A model generated the notes under the pieces. The model did no database searches and was not told the DNA's origin. It saw only the letters and a program-made list of their open reading frames with translations. Positions 50,775-62,138 of a stretch of DNA of 64,000 nt are shown one piece after another (position 1 is the stretch's first letter; the number at the start of each line of letters is the position of its first letter). The stretch covers positions 10,971-74,970 of the forward strand of contig QAOA01004227.1 of the NCBI GenBank assembly GCA_003255065.1, read 5' to 3'. The stretch is from Cercis canadensis. Taxonomy: Eukaryota; Streptophyta; Magnoliopsida; Fabales; Fabaceae. The position numbers were made by a program, and so were the translations under genes.

Positions 50775-51365
50775 CTCATTTTAACCATAAAAAGTATCCC
50801 AAAATGAGTAGTTTATTGCTTGTAAACTTCCATCATCTAGACCAAAACAGAAACATTAGTACATAATTCTTTTTCTGATAATAGAAGCATAAAATATTTG
50901 ATACACCACAATCGTATACAATTAGCTCATTGGTACAACCGTACAACTTGTGTCTCACCCAAGAAATAGACTATAGTGAAGATATCATTCAAGACAAGGA
51001 ACATTCACGAGTTAATCCAAGTCTATTTTCTATAGAAAGGATCACATACTTGACCAGTGTGATGGATGGAAGCTTTTAATAGAAATAGTGACATCTTACA
51101 ACAAAGCTTTATTTCCATTTCTTAAAGATCAATTATTTAAGGCATTAGCAATTGACAATGAATTAAAGAATTCTACCGAGCATCCCTAGATAAAAGATTG
51201 TTGACGTCAACTTTTCAGGCATTAGAAAGGTCATCAACACAATCACCTCTCTCAAAAACAGCAGCTGCCCCCATCCCAGTACCTGCTCACCATTGACAAT
51301 ATTTATTATGCCCTGCACTGAGTACGAAGACACACAAACACCCCATACCCACATATAGCATTGTC

Positions 51366-51700
51366 CAGTTGGGCTGGGCGTAAAAAGTCCGAATTTAATT
51401 GGGACTAATTTTTGAGTCCCAAGTCTAGCCCTATACAGCTTATATATAAACAGGCTAGCCCAATTAGTATTATTTTATTTTTATTTTTTTGAATTAAATA
51501 TTATTTTTCAAATAAAAATTGAAAAAGTTAATTAAAAATTAAAAAACAATAAAAATGAGAAAAATTAACAAAAAAACTAAGAAAATTAAAAATCAGGTAG
51601 GCCTGAAAGTTCGATTTAAAATGGGCCTCAAAACTCAAGTTGTAGCCTGGTTTTGTACGGGTCAAGTGCTAATTTTAAACGGGCATGCTCAAGATTGACA
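51366..51700. other. Intron segment with GGGC/GCCC-rich borders
   Basis: GGGCTGGGCGTAAAAAGTCC at the left and AAACGGGCATGC at the right border an AT-rich centre, with AGGCCTGAAAG and GGCTAGCCC inside. Ends like these occur in plant hAT-type non-autonomous elements, but I cannot show clean inverted repeats or a target duplication. Confidence 0.3.
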
Positions 51701-51814
51701 ATGTTACCAAAGAGAGAGAGAGAGGGATACCTATGCACATAGATACAACTCCAAAACGGCAATCCTTTCCACGATGCTTCATTTCATGCAATAAGGTTGC
51801 CATACAGTGGGCAC

Positions 51815-53745
51815 CTACAACAAAATAAGCCGTATGAAGATAGCAATCAATTTCCTCACAATACATAGAATACTTATTTGCTTCTTTGTGCCAATGAAGA
51901 TAGCAATCAAATTGCAGGCTTAGTCAAAGCTTGCACAAGGAGATAAGGGAAATGAAGTTGATGCTAGTCCAGAAGTTTTAAAAAGGTTGCTATTTTGAGG
52001 ACAGCATAGAGCTTAAAAGCCACATTAGCTCCAGACAACAGTCTCTTTCCTGATCAATTGCTTAAAGTTAAACTATACTTTGTGCCTCACCTTTTATTCA
52101 GCTTTTAAAACATTCAACCATAGATTATAACTATCAAATTTTTTTGGGAATTGCTATTTCCACACCCACTATTACTAATGCCACACCTTAGTTATTAAAA
52201 ACTTATTATATAAACAAAATTATCCCTTATTTAATAGGATCCGACTTATTTGCCACAAGGGGCACAAATACACCACCTGACAAAATAGTACACGTCCAAT
52301 AAACAATAGACACATGTAGGTTGCATGAAAGGAGATAAGTGGTTTTTGTGATAATTGAATTTGTACTTAGTTATTTGAGTAAATTTTGTTTTGACCCCTA
52401 CAAATTAGTGTTATTCATAAGTTGTCACTTTTTTTTTTTAAGACAATTTCCAAAACAGTGCCTTTTTAGTAGACACGCAAACCTCCTTCATCCCTTCCCC
52501 AGATCTTCTACTTCTTTTCCTTAAACCCACTCTAAAATTCTTAAGCTTACTGATTGACTCTTAAGACTGCCAAGTCTCATTGGATCTATCATGAATTTGA
52601 TTAAATAGCCTACATAGCCCTCGTGATAGTTTTATGTTGCATTTAATTTTAAGCATATGTTTTTCCTTTTTCTCTAACTCTGAAATCTAATCACTCCTAT
52701 ACTTCATCACACAAAAGGAAAAGAAAATATATATTTTGTCCTTTAATTTTTTTTCTAATTTTTGGAGATTGTCCTGTAATGGCCTATCTGCATGAGTTGG
52801 TCACCTCTATTTATTTCTTATAAACATTGTTGATGTAGGATTTGATCTCATATATGTGGTTTATGTTAACTTGATGAGAGAATTTACCAAATGGTTAAAT
52901 AAATACATTTGCCTTTCTATCTTCCATGATGATATTGTTGGTGTTTTGAAGTTATAGGTATAATTTTGGTTGAGATTCAAATCCAATATAGAGAAATTAT
53001 GAATATGATTTGACTCAAGGGAAAGTTTTGATTCATGGACTATAAAAATAGTTGAAAGTTTGGAATGATGAGATTTACATTTAGATAAGGTCGTAAGACC
53101 ATTAATTTATATGAAAATATTATCTGCTGGAGACTTTGACATGAGAAAACATGAATGATTTATTTAGTTTGGCCAAGATAACAACCAAAGAAGAGGCAAA
53201 AATGAGTTTTCTTAAAGGCGTAGCTCCCTACTATTATCCTTAGCACATTTCTTTTTTATTTCTTATTTATGTTGAAGTTATTAGATTATTGCTGCAGGAT
53301 TTATTTTTAATTCTCATTTTTTTAAAAAAAAATGTAAAGTTTAACTCTAATATCATAATTCCAATCATTTGAGCCATGTCTTTTCCAAAGAGTGATACCA
53401 TTGAGTTGTTATGTAGGGCATTAGACAATTGAATTCCTAGAGATGGATAGATGATTTTGCTCGTCTGCCTGCTCAGTGCCCACTAAATCACTCACTTGTC
53501 TATTTTATTTTGCGTGTTAAATGAATTGTGAGATATCTCATTGTAACTAATCAAAGTACATGGCATAATTTATAATAACATCATACTTTTTGGCTTTAAT
53601 GTAATTACATTTAAATTGATGGGCGTTGTTACGCCCGAACTGGCGTCGCGACGCCAGACTTCATAAAAAACACAAAATTTGGCCCAATGAGTAAAACTCT
53701 GCATTTTGCTCCTTCCCCTCACCCAAAACCTGAAAATCCTCTTTN
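51815..53745. other. Thiolase intron, proximal part
   Basis: AT-rich intron DNA. ATGAAGATAGCAATCAA is repeated near 51834 and 51895. No coding sequence found, including no match to the missing thiolase exon. It ends at an N. Confidence 0.5.
53621..53657. repeat. Paired GC-rich palindromes
   Basis: GGGCGTTGTTACGCCC (53621-53636) folds with a 6-bp stem, and CTGGCGTCGCGACGCCAG (53640-53657) is a perfect 18-bp palindrome. They sit in very AT-rich surroundings. Confidence 0.85.
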
Positions 53746-53948
53746 ATATTGAGACCATGTGATGTTATGCTTGATAAGTCAAGCACACTTGGTCAATACT
53801 TGTGTTAGAAGTTCATAGTGTCCTTGGCATAAAATAAGTACCGACACTAGAACTTGTGAACCAATTATACAAACACCCAGCTTAAGGAGGAAAATAAAAA
53901 CAAAGATGACGATGAAGATCTGGTCTTCTAGGAATTCATATTTTAGGA
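53746..53948. repeat. Approximately 200-bp repeat, copy 1
   Basis: Starts immediately after the N at 53745 and nearly matches 61938-62138 in the same orientation. Confidence 0.85.
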
Positions 53949-55824
53949 CAAGGTGCTATTGCTGTAATGTTGTCTGAGGAACCTCACAATCACCAATCAT
54001 ATTTGTTTCATTTTCATAATTCATTTCCATTTTTAGTCGGTTATGTTATGTGTGCATATGCCCGTGCGTGCTAGGGGACAAGAAGGTCAATTTAACTGCA
54101 TGTGATTTTCTAGCCTTCCAAGAGCAGAAAAATCTATTGGATATTCCTGATGTGAAATTAGTGCATAAATTGCAAGGAGAATTTAATATCACGTTAAAGT
54201 CACTTGACTTAAAAATTTTACTGTGAAATGAAGATTAAATGACAAATTATAACTCTTAATATTCTTAAATTTTAAAAAAAAAAAAAAAAAAAAGATCTAA
54301 TTCAATGCAGTAAAACTGTAAGAGTAACTGAAAAAAGTAAAATAAAAACAACAGAAACAAAATGTCACACATAAGACTTTCATTTACTGGCTTTGTTGAA
54401 CAAAGTTGCTTCCCAACCCAGGAATCGTTACTCGAATGATGGACTGGACTGGTACTAGCTCTTTAATATATTTGCATTACATTGCCCATTCATGCATAGG
54501 AGGGATTAGAAACTGGTACTAGTTCAAGTAAACGAAGGAACAAGGCCTTCAGTTGATTATTAAACCACTAGCTTCACCGAAAGATAATTAATGAGATTAG
54601 TTAGTACTAAATAAGTGCTAAAGGTTTGGTTTTTCATATATATTTTTTTGGTTACATAGGAGCACACAGTGCGTTGTTCATATATATTAAATCACTGTTT
54701 CATTACAAACAATCGGTGACTTCTTGTACGCTATAAATGATAATTCAAGTTGAGAATTCCTTCACATAGTGAGCGCATAAAATTATTAGTAGAGAAGGCA
54801 GGATGAGAATCATACGAATGATTAGTTGTTGAGTTTGCTTAATGTCTCACTTGCAATGACTACTAGTAACGGTGTTGCTGCCACTGCTTCTCTTCCTCTT
54901 CCTGTTTTCCAATCCCATTCCTCTGTCCCACATTGGGACCCATTCCACAATGAACTCTAAAAATTGATTAAGAGGGTTGGTGCATTAGAAATCAGTAATT
55001 ATGTTGTTAATATCTTTGAGAAAATAATCTTTTGAGCTACAATTCAGCTTGTTCTGCCTTGAAAAGTCTCTTCTTGGGTGTAGGCATGTGCATCACGATC
55101 ATCACTTTCAAGATTGCTTCACAGAAACTCTAGACGAGTTCGCAAAGCTGGAAAGAAAGAATGGGGCGCAAGACTGAATCAGGAAATGTGAAACTACGGA
55201 AACTTTTATAGATGTCAAGAACCAATTTAAGTGGTTAGGTGAAGGCCCATGAATGATTTTAAATTTAAGTAACACACTCCCACATGCAAAAGCCCATTGA
55301 ACTTGAAGCATAGACAAAACATAGGTCTACTTATATTATGTGCTAAAATTTTAAGTTAGTTAAAAAAGTAGAGGCAAAAAGATTTGATCTTCTGACCGCT
55401 TGGTCAAATATGTTCTAATACTATGTCAAGAACTGATTCAACTTAAAAATTTAAGCTATTAAGTGAAGGCATATGAATAATTTTGTATCTAACAATATAT
55501 ACATATATTTATTCTCTTATACATTACTCTTGGAGTATTGAATCCCTTGTTATCTCCCTCACTTTCTCCCTCTCATTCACAAACATAGATGAATTTGAAT
55601 CAGATAGTGCTATTTGTAATATTTTGCCAAATAGATATTTTAGTTATACCTCTTCGCATTGCATAGCTTGACATCATATATTCAAATATATTATATATAT
55701 ATTCAAGCACCATATAATAATCAAATATTTTATTATAGTAGTATTATTGACAACTTAACTGTATGTTCTTTTCCATATAACTTTTTTTTTGAAAACATAT
55801 GAAAATAGAATTTTTATGTTGTAC

Positions 55825-56171
55825 TGTCAATGTAAAACCATAAGTCTACATGACAGATCAGCATTGCTGATCTGGCAGTTGGTTATGAAAGTTAGTTAGT
55901 AATTATACCATGGTTAGTTTGCTGATATAACAGCTGTCAGTTTAGTTAGAGCTGAGTTAACAGCTGTAAGTTAGTTATGCATGATATATATAAAGTGTAA
56001 AGGATCAACGAATCTGGTAATGAGAATTCATTTTCAATTCAGATCAGTTTTGCATTCTTGTTTCTTCTCTTTCTCTCTTCTTCAGTCTTAGGCTTTTCTG
56101 GTTTTCTGGTTCATCAAGTTCTGCAGAATTATCTCTTCTGCTTGATTTGATTCTTGCTTCAAAGCTTGACA
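55825..56171 (+). mobile_element. Solo LTR of the copia family at 56519-61210
   Basis: 347 bp, TGTCAATG...GCTTGACA, with no difference that I can find from the LTR at 60864-61210. It is flanked on both sides by TGTAC (55820-55824 and 56172-56176), a 5-bp target duplication, and the DNA beyond is not element sequence. It is therefore a solo LTR, not the 5' LTR of the neighbouring element. Confidence 0.88.
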
Positions 56172-56610
56172 TGTACATCGTCAATGGAGTCTAAAGTTTA
56201 CACAAACGGCTTGAATTATATATATTTTTGTAACAAACACTTTACAAAAACTATTTTAATGATAACCTAAGTAATATTAGATAGTTTTTGTATGATTAAT
56301 CACCCTCCAGTTAAGTTGAGTTTAATTTTAGATGTAGATGTTGCTGCTGTAACCTTTGTTAAGGCTCTAGTTCTGCTTTTCTTCTCCTCTATTATTAAAA
56401 AACTTTTAGAAAACATGATAAAAAGTTATCAAACTAAAGTCGATATTTAGAATCAATCATAACCGTCTATTTTATGTTTTTATGATTTTTATATGAAAAT
56501 TATTTTTTTGAACTTAANTCAGAGCTTCATCAATGGAAGATCACACCAACATACACGTGACACCATTGACGGAAACTCAGAATCTTGGGAACTAACATTT
56601 TGCAAACATC

Positions 56611-59397
56611 ATGGCTTCACAAAGTACTGGTATCAATTCTAATCTCCCTACCTTCGGTCAAACTTTAACTATCAAACTTGATCGGAACAATTTCCTCATC
56701 TGGAGGAATCAATTGCTCAACATCGTGATAGCCAATGGATATGAAGATATCTTGGAAGGCACACGATCTTGTCCAAATCAATGGATTACAGTCACTGATT
56801 CTGAATCCACAACCAATGGATCAGTAATTTTGAATCCAGAATATATACTATGGCAGCGCCAAAATAGGCTAGTGATGAGTTGGATATACTCCTCTCTCAC
56901 TGAGCAAATGATGACACAAATCATGGCTTATAATTCAGCATATGAAATCTGGACAGCACTGAGAGAGAGCTATGCATCTACTTCTCGTGCAAGGATCATG
57001 GAGCTACGCCTGCAACTTCAAACAACAAGAAAAGGAGGACTGAGTGTGATGGATTACATGCATCGTATTCAACACATCTGTGATCACCTGAGAGCCATTG
57101 GAGAATCCATAAGCATGGATGACCAAGTTATGGCTGTGCTAGCAGGCCTAGGATCTGAATACAATCCAATTGTGGCTTCCATTACTTCTCGTCTAGATTC
57201 CATTTCAGTGCAAGCTTTGCAAAGCTATCTTGAAACCTATGAAAAGAGGTTAGAGAGTCAAAATTCAGTTGAGCAGCACATACCACTGCAAGCCAATGCT
57301 GCTATGTACAATGCAAATAGAGGAAGGAGAAAGCCTTATCAACAGAATCAAGGCTTTCATCAATCACAGGCACATGGTCCTGCCAATAACAATTTCCACC
57401 ATCGTAACTTTGGTCAAGGACATTCTCATGGTGGCCCTCACAATAAAGGGAAATCTACCTCTGGCTCACGACCTCAATGTCAGATATGCAGTAAAATTGG
57501 GCATGTGGCGACAGAATGTTGGCACAGGTTTGACAACCAATTTCAACCAAAAACACCCAATTCTAATCAGTTTTCTACATCTGGACAGGATCCTCAAGCC
57601 TTGATGGCTGCTCCTGGACTTCTTGGTGAAACTCCTTGGTTTCTTGACACTGGAGCCACCCATCATGTCACCTCTGATTTGGCTAATCTTTCTCTGCATA
57701 ATCCATTCAGTGGTGATGACAAAGTAATTGTAGGAAATGGTAAGGGTCTCTCTGTATCTAATACAGGTCATAGTTCCATTTCTACTCCTCATGGTCGATT
57801 ATTGCTTAAGAATGTTCTGCATGTTCCTCAAATTGCTGCTAATCTAGTTAGTGTGCAAAAACTTTGCTATGACAATAATGCTTATGTTGAGTTCCATCCT
57901 TCTTACTTTGCTGTGAAGGATCAGAGAACTCAAGCAATCCTGCTCAAAGGAGGGCTTGACAAGGGTCTCTACAGTGTTCCCTCTGCAGCAACTACGTCTG
58001 CAGCAAGAGTATTTCAAGTTTTTAGTGCTCCTTCAAAATCTAGCACTGACTCGATGAGGCTTTGGCACAATAGGCTAGGTCATCCCTCATTCGAAATTGT
58101 TAATAAAGTTCTGACTCATTGTCAGCTTCCTGTGTTCAATTTTCAACATAGACCATTGTGTGACTCTTGTCAACTTGCAAAGAGTCACAAGCTTCCTTTT
58201 GTACGAAATTACTCTAAAGCAATGAAGCCTTTTGATTTGATTCATGCTGACTTATGGGGTTCTCCCTCTTGCTTATCTGTGAATGGTGCATGCTATTTCC
58301 TTCTGCTTATTGATGACTACAGCAGGTTTTCTTGGCTATATTTGCTTCAGTCCAAGAGTGAGACCCTGTCCCTCTTCAAGCAATTTCAAGTAATGGTTGA
58401 AAGACAGTTTGAGTCTAAGATTAAGGTTGTGCAATCTGATTTTGGTGGTGAGTTTCAAGCATTTAATCAGCTGGTTACTACTTTAGGTATGCAACATCAG
58501 TATAAGGTTGTGCAATCTGATTTTGGTGGTGAGTTCCAAGCATTTAATAAGCTGGTTACTACTTTAGGTATGCAACATCAGTTTTCCTGCCCTCACACCC
58601 CTGAACAAAATGGAAGGGTTGAAAGGAAGAATCGTCAAGTTGTGGAAGTTGGCCTGTCCATGATGATCACTGCTGCCATGCCACATAAATACTGGAGTTT
58701 TGCTTTCCAAGCTGCAGTGCACATCATCAACAGGTTGCCTCATTCTGCTCTTCAATTTCAGTCTCCATATAGTCTTCTCTATGGTAAATCTCCTGACTAC
58801 TCTCATCTCAGGACTTATGGCTGTTTATGTTTTCCTTATCTTAGGCCTTACCGGTCTCATAAATTGGAAAATCGCTCTGCTGCCTGTTGTTTCCTAGGAT
58901 ATAGCAGTAAGCATAAGGGGTATCATTGTCTTGATATGTCTACCAAGCGTATCTATACTTCTAGACATGTTGTATTTTTTGAAACTCATTTTCCCTTTCA
59001 AACTATACCTTCCATAACTCACTCTCCTCCCTCATCCAGTGTTATTCCTGTGTCTACTGCCATCTCTCCACCCTGTCCCCTTACACCACATGTTGCAGTC
59101 CCCTCTACCTCAACCTCTCCCAATATAGACCTACCTTCCTCACCCTCTCAAGCTTCATCTTCCTCACCTCAGTCCTTTCAGCCTCAGCATATTTCTCCTA
59201 CTCATGCCTCTCTTTCTTTACCTCCTTCTCTTCCTGTCTCTCACAGAATGGTCACTCGTAGCCAACATGGCATCTTTAAGCCCAAGATTTTCTCCTCCAC
59301 TGTAGACACTATACCTCTGGAACCATCAACCTATAACCAAGCTGCTAAACACTCTTGCTGGCGAGATGCTATGCATACTGAATATCAAGCTTTATAG
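56611..59397 (+). CDS. Copia Gag, protease, integrase (first part of Gag-Pol)
   Basis: 928 codons. A UBN2-type gag domain covers about residues 25-215; a CCHC zinc knuckle is at 290-303 (CQICSKIGHVATEC); the protease motif is FLDTGATHHV at about 344; then the integrase zinc finger (HNRLGH...CDSCQLAK) and the catalytic core with HADLWG, QSDFGGEF and PEQNGRVERKNR. An 81-bp in-frame tandem duplication (58423-58503 and 58504-58584) repeats 27 residues starting KVVQSDFGGEFQ, so the core contains its second catalytic Asp twice. The frame ends at TAG 59395-59397 just where integrase meets reverse transcriptase; the next frame continues in register. Confidence 0.93.
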   Translation: MASQSTGINSNLPTFGQTLTIKLDRNNFLIWRNQLLNIVIANGYEDILEGTRSCPNQWITVTDSESTTNGSVILNPEYILWQRQNRLVMSWIYSSLTEQMMTQIMAYNSAYEIWTALRESYASTSRARIMELRLQLQTTRKGGLSVMDYMHRIQHICDHLRAIGESISMDDQVMAVLAGLGSEYNPIVASITSRLDSISVQALQSYLETYEKRLESQNSVEQHIPLQANAAMYNANRGRRKPYQQNQGFHQSQAHGPANNNFHHRNFGQGHSHGGPHNKGKSTSGSRPQCQICSKIGHVATECWHRFDNQFQPKTPNSNQFSTSGQDPQALMAAPGLLGETPWFLDTGATHHVTSDLANLSLHNPFSGDDKVIVGNGKGLSVSNTGHSSISTPHGRLLLKNVLHVPQIAANLVSVQKLCYDNNAYVEFHPSYFAVKDQRTQAILLKGGLDKGLYSVPSAATTSAARVFQVFSAPSKSSTDSMRLWHNRLGHPSFEIVNKVLTHCQLPVFNFQHRPLCDSCQLAKSHKLPFVRNYSKAMKPFDLIHADLWGSPSCLSVNGACYFLLLIDDYSRFSWLYLLQSKSETLSLFKQFQVMVERQFESKIKVVQSDFGGEFQAFNQLVTTLGMQHQYKVVQSDFGGEFQAFNKLVTTLGMQHQFSCPHTPEQNGRVERKNRQVVEVGLSMMITAAMPHKYWSFAFQAAVHIINRLPHSALQFQSPYSLLYGKSPDYSHLRTYGCLCFPYLRPYRSHKLENRSAACCFLGYSSKHKGYHCLDMSTKRIYTSRHVVFFETHFPFQTIPSITHSPPSSSVIPVSTAISPPCPLTPHVAVPSTSTSPNIDLPSSPSQASSSSPQSFQPQHISPTHASLSLPPSLPVSHRMVTRSQHGIFKPKIFSSTVDTIPLEPSTYNQAAKHSCWRDAMHTEYQAL

Positions 59398-59415
59398 GCC
59401 AACAATACTTGGCAT

Positions 59416-60882
59416 TTGGTGCCATGTCCACCTGCTCAGCACATTGTAGGTTGTCGCTGGTTGTTCAAAACTAAGTACAAGTTAGATGGTTCTATTGAAA
59501 GACATAAAGCTCGACTTGTTGCTCAAGGTTACACTCAAACCTATGGGGTGGACTACTTTGAGACATTCTGTCCAGTGGTAAAACCTTCCACTATTCGTAT
59601 TGTTTTAACACTTGCACTCTCTAAAGGCTGGTGTGTGAGACAATTAGATGTCAATAATGCCTTTTTGAATGGTGATCTTGAAGAGGAAGTTTTTATGAAG
59701 CAACCTCAAGGATTTGTAGACCCTCAGTTCCCTCATTATGTGTGCAAATTGAAAAAGGCTTTATATGGTTTGAAGCAGGCCCCTCGCGCTTGGTTTAATA
59801 AGCTCAAAGCTGCTCTTCTGCATTGGGGGTTTACCTGCACCATCTTAGATAGTTCTCTCTTTGTTTCTCAATCCATGAATGCCATTCTTTATGTGCTTGT
59901 CTATGTTGATGACATTATTGTCACTGGATCTCATCCCACTGTGGTTAATCAGTTCATTACTGCCTTGCATTCCCAATTTGCTTTGAAGGATCTTGGTCAA
60001 CTGAATGATTTCCTAGGGGTACAGGCTACCTGGACTTCCCATGGTCTTCATCTCTCTCAGTCCAAATATATTTCTGATTTGCTTCATAAGTCAGGCCTCA
60101 CACTGTCTAAACCTCTTCCTACCCCTATGGCCAGCTCTCAAGTCCTTTCTGCTACTCAAGGCACTCTGTTGGCAGATCCCACTTCCTACAGAAGCCTTGT
60201 GGGTGCCCTGCAATATTGCACCCTTACACGGCCTGACATTTCCTTTACTGTTAACAAGCTATGTCAATTTATGAGTGCTCCTACTGATGAGCACTTCAAA
60301 GCTGTTAAGAGACTCCTCAGATACTTGAAGGGCACTGCTCAGTATGGCTTGTCTCTTAAGCCTTCTTCTGATTGCTACTTGCTTGCTTATGCTGACTCGG
60401 ATTGGGCTGGATGTCCAGATGATCGCAGGAGTACCAGTGGCCATGCCATTTTTCTTGGTTCCAATCTAGTTTCCTGGTGTTCAGGCAAGCAGAAGGTAGT
60501 CTCACGCTCCAGCACAGAGGCAGAATATCGAGCTATGGCCAATGCCTCCTCTGAACTTCAATGGATTCAATCCTTGCTCAAGGAGCTCAATATTTCTCTG
60601 TTGAGACCACCTCTACTCTTATGTGATAATCTGAGTGCTACTTATTTAGCAGCTAATCCTATTCTTCATTCTAGAACTCGTCATATTGAAATTGACTGTC
60701 ACTTCATCCGGGAAAAAGTGCTCAACAAGTCCCTTTGTATTAGACACATTGCCTCCTCTGATCAACTAGCAGATGTGTTCACCAAGGCACTTCCTGCTCC
60801 TGCTCTTTTGTCCATACGTCCCAAACTCACAGTCCTTTCCATGCCTATGAGTTTGAGGGGGGATGTCAATGTAAAACCATAA
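59416..60882 (+). CDS. Copia reverse transcriptase and RNase H (second part of Gag-Pol)
   Basis: 488 codons in the same frame as 56611-59397, after the single TAG. The listed Met is only the first one after the stop; natural translation would enter from upstream. Reverse transcriptase includes [16 protein letters not shown] [37 protein letters not shown] and the catalytic YVDDII. RNase H includes [29 protein letters not shown] and [12 protein letters not shown]. The last codons and stop lie inside the 3' LTR. No other lesion is visible. Confidence 0.93.
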   Translation: MVPCPPAQHIVGCRWLFKTKYKLDGSIERHKARLVAQGYTQTYGVDYFETFCPVVKPSTIRIVLTLALSKGWCVRQLDVNNAFLNGDLEEEVFMKQPQGFVDPQFPHYVCKLKKALYGLKQAPRAWFNKLKAALLHWGFTCTILDSSLFVSQSMNAILYVLVYVDDIIVTGSHPTVVNQFITALHSQFALKDLGQLNDFLGVQATWTSHGLHLSQSKYISDLLHKSGLTLSKPLPTPMASSQVLSATQGTLLADPTSYRSLVGALQYCTLTRPDISFTVNKLCQFMSAPTDEHFKAVKRLLRYLKGTAQYGLSLKPSSDCYLLAYADSDWAGCPDDRRSTSGHAIFLGSNLVSWCSGKQKVVSRSSTEAEYRAMANASSELQWIQSLLKELNISLLRPPLLLCDNLSATYLAANPILHSRTRHIEIDCHFIREKVLNKSLCIRHIASSDQLADVFTKALPAPALLSIRPKLTVLSMPMSLRGDVNVKP

Positions 60883-61210
60883 GTCTACATGACAGATCAG
60901 CATTGCTGATCTGGCAGTTGGTTATGAAAGTTAGTTAGTAATTATACCATGGTTAGTTTGCTGATATAACAGCTGTCAGTTTAGTTAGAGCTGAGTTAAC
61001 AGCTGTAAGTTAGTTATGCATGATATATATAAAGTGTAAAGGATCAACGAATCTGGTAATGAGAATTCATTTTCAATTCAGATCAGTTTTGCATTCTTGT
61101 TTCTTCTCTTTCTCTCTTCTTCAGTCTTAGGCTTTTCTGGTTTTCTGGTTCATCAAGTTCTGCAGAATTATCTCTTCTGCTTGATTTGATTCTTGCTTCA
61201 AAGCTTGACA
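60864..61210 (+). repeat. 3' LTR of the copia element
   Basis: 347 bp with the same sequence as the solo LTR at 55825-56171. It contains a TATATATAAAG promoter-like motif near 61024-61034 and a pyrimidine-rich stretch. Confidence 0.94.
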
Positions 61211-61357
61211 AAACTACCTTATCAATCTAATACCTCATTTATCTCAAAAAGGTCGATATCATCAAGTTCTAGACCTGCAGCCTTGACTGCATCTGGAATT
61301 GCAACAGCTGGGCCAACACCCATGATGGCAGGATCCACACCAACTGCCGCAAAAGTC

Positions 61358-61937
61358 CTAAATGAAAGCCAACATATGAACTTCTTGAGATCAAAATAGA
61401 GCATAGTTTCTCACTCTAAATACACGTTAACAGAATCTTGACAGCATATGAAGGATGGAGTGAAATTCCAATCAGACATGCTTCATGAGTTTTCTAGACA
61501 GAAGCTTGTTGAGATTAAATATATGGTTATGAAGCCTCAAATTCATGAAAAACATGCTTTATGTTTTTTCCTCAGCTTAAGTTGTAAGAGTAGTTACACC
61601 TTTCTTTTATTTATTTATTTGTTTTGTTATTTTTTTTGCTGAAAGTAAGGGTAGTTACACCTGGAAAAGACTGTATGATAACTTAAGGAATTAATCTCAA
61701 TTTGTGATTTTTTGGCCATATGTATTTTATTTTATTTTTTGAGTCAGTATTCTATGTCATAAAGTATTTCATCTCCTATCACAACTGATATACACATGTG
61801 GGAAAATGATCAATATAAAGTGAGATAAACACATGTGACATCGACACAGAGAGTAGAAAACTGGAATATATCAATCATCAGAAAACGATGCTTTCAATCA
61901 AATATGTGTTGAATGGCTAAAAGAAATATTAAATATA
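61358..61937. other. Stretch upstream of the thiolase exon
   Basis: AT-rich. Frames at 61448-61642 have no family features, and no earlier thiolase exon is visible. Confidence 0.4.
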
Positions 61938-62138
61938 TATTGAGACCATGTGATGTTATGCTTGATAAGTCAAGCACTCTTGGACAATACTTGTGTTAGA
62001 AGTTCATAGTGTCCTTGGCATAAAATAAGTACGGACACTAGAACTTGTGAATCAATTATACAAACACCCAGCTTAAGGAGGAAAATAAAAACAAAGATGG
62101 CGATGAAAATTTGGTATTCTAGGAATTCATATTTTATG
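61938..62138. repeat. Approximately 200-bp repeat, copy 2
   Basis: Near match to 53746-53948, starting ATTGAGACCATGTGATG; about five substitutions seen. It ends where the MITE at 62132 begins. Confidence 0.85.

Larger units (their letters stand above)
56519..61210 (+). mobile_element. Ty1/copia element (Ale-like), 5' LTR missing at an assembly gap
   Basis: Directly after the N at 56518 the sequence reads TCAGAGC, the second half of a Met-tRNA primer-binding site. A gag-pol frame (56611-60882 with one stop), a polypurine tract (TTTGAGGGGGGA, ending 60863) and the 3' LTR (60864-61210) follow. The 5' LTR and start of the primer site are not in the sequence, most likely lost at the gap. The 3' side is flanked by thiolase intron (AAACTACC), 24 bp from an exon. 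Ale-like placement is inferred from the protein style. Confidence 0.9.
51173..61357 (-). pseudogene. KAT: Peroxisomal 3-ketoacyl-CoA thiolase, three exons around a 9.4-kb intron
   Basis: Minus-strand exons with GT/AG borders: 61234-61357 ([20 protein letters not shown]...FEINE), 51731-51814 (ATLLHEMKHRGKDCRFGVVSMCI) and 51173-51282 (TGMGAAAVFERGDCVDDLSNA). The enzyme catalyses the last, thiolytic step of fatty-acid beta-oxidation in peroxisomes; the reactive Cys of the C-terminal CIGTGMG loop is present. The exon expected between 61234 and 51814, carrying the GGAMAIGHP loop, was not found, and no exon 5' of 61357 is visible. A TGA follows DDLSNA, 15 codons before the family's usual end, and the old tail (VNNLLSRDAR, stop) is still readable beyond it. 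The missing exon could lie in the gaps at 53745 or 56518. Confidence 0.8.

Noticed and set aside
55825..61210. Reading 55825-56171 as the 5' LTR of the copia element
   Set aside because: Matching TGTAC on both sides, and 340 bp of unrelated DNA plus a gap before the internal region, make it a solo LTR.
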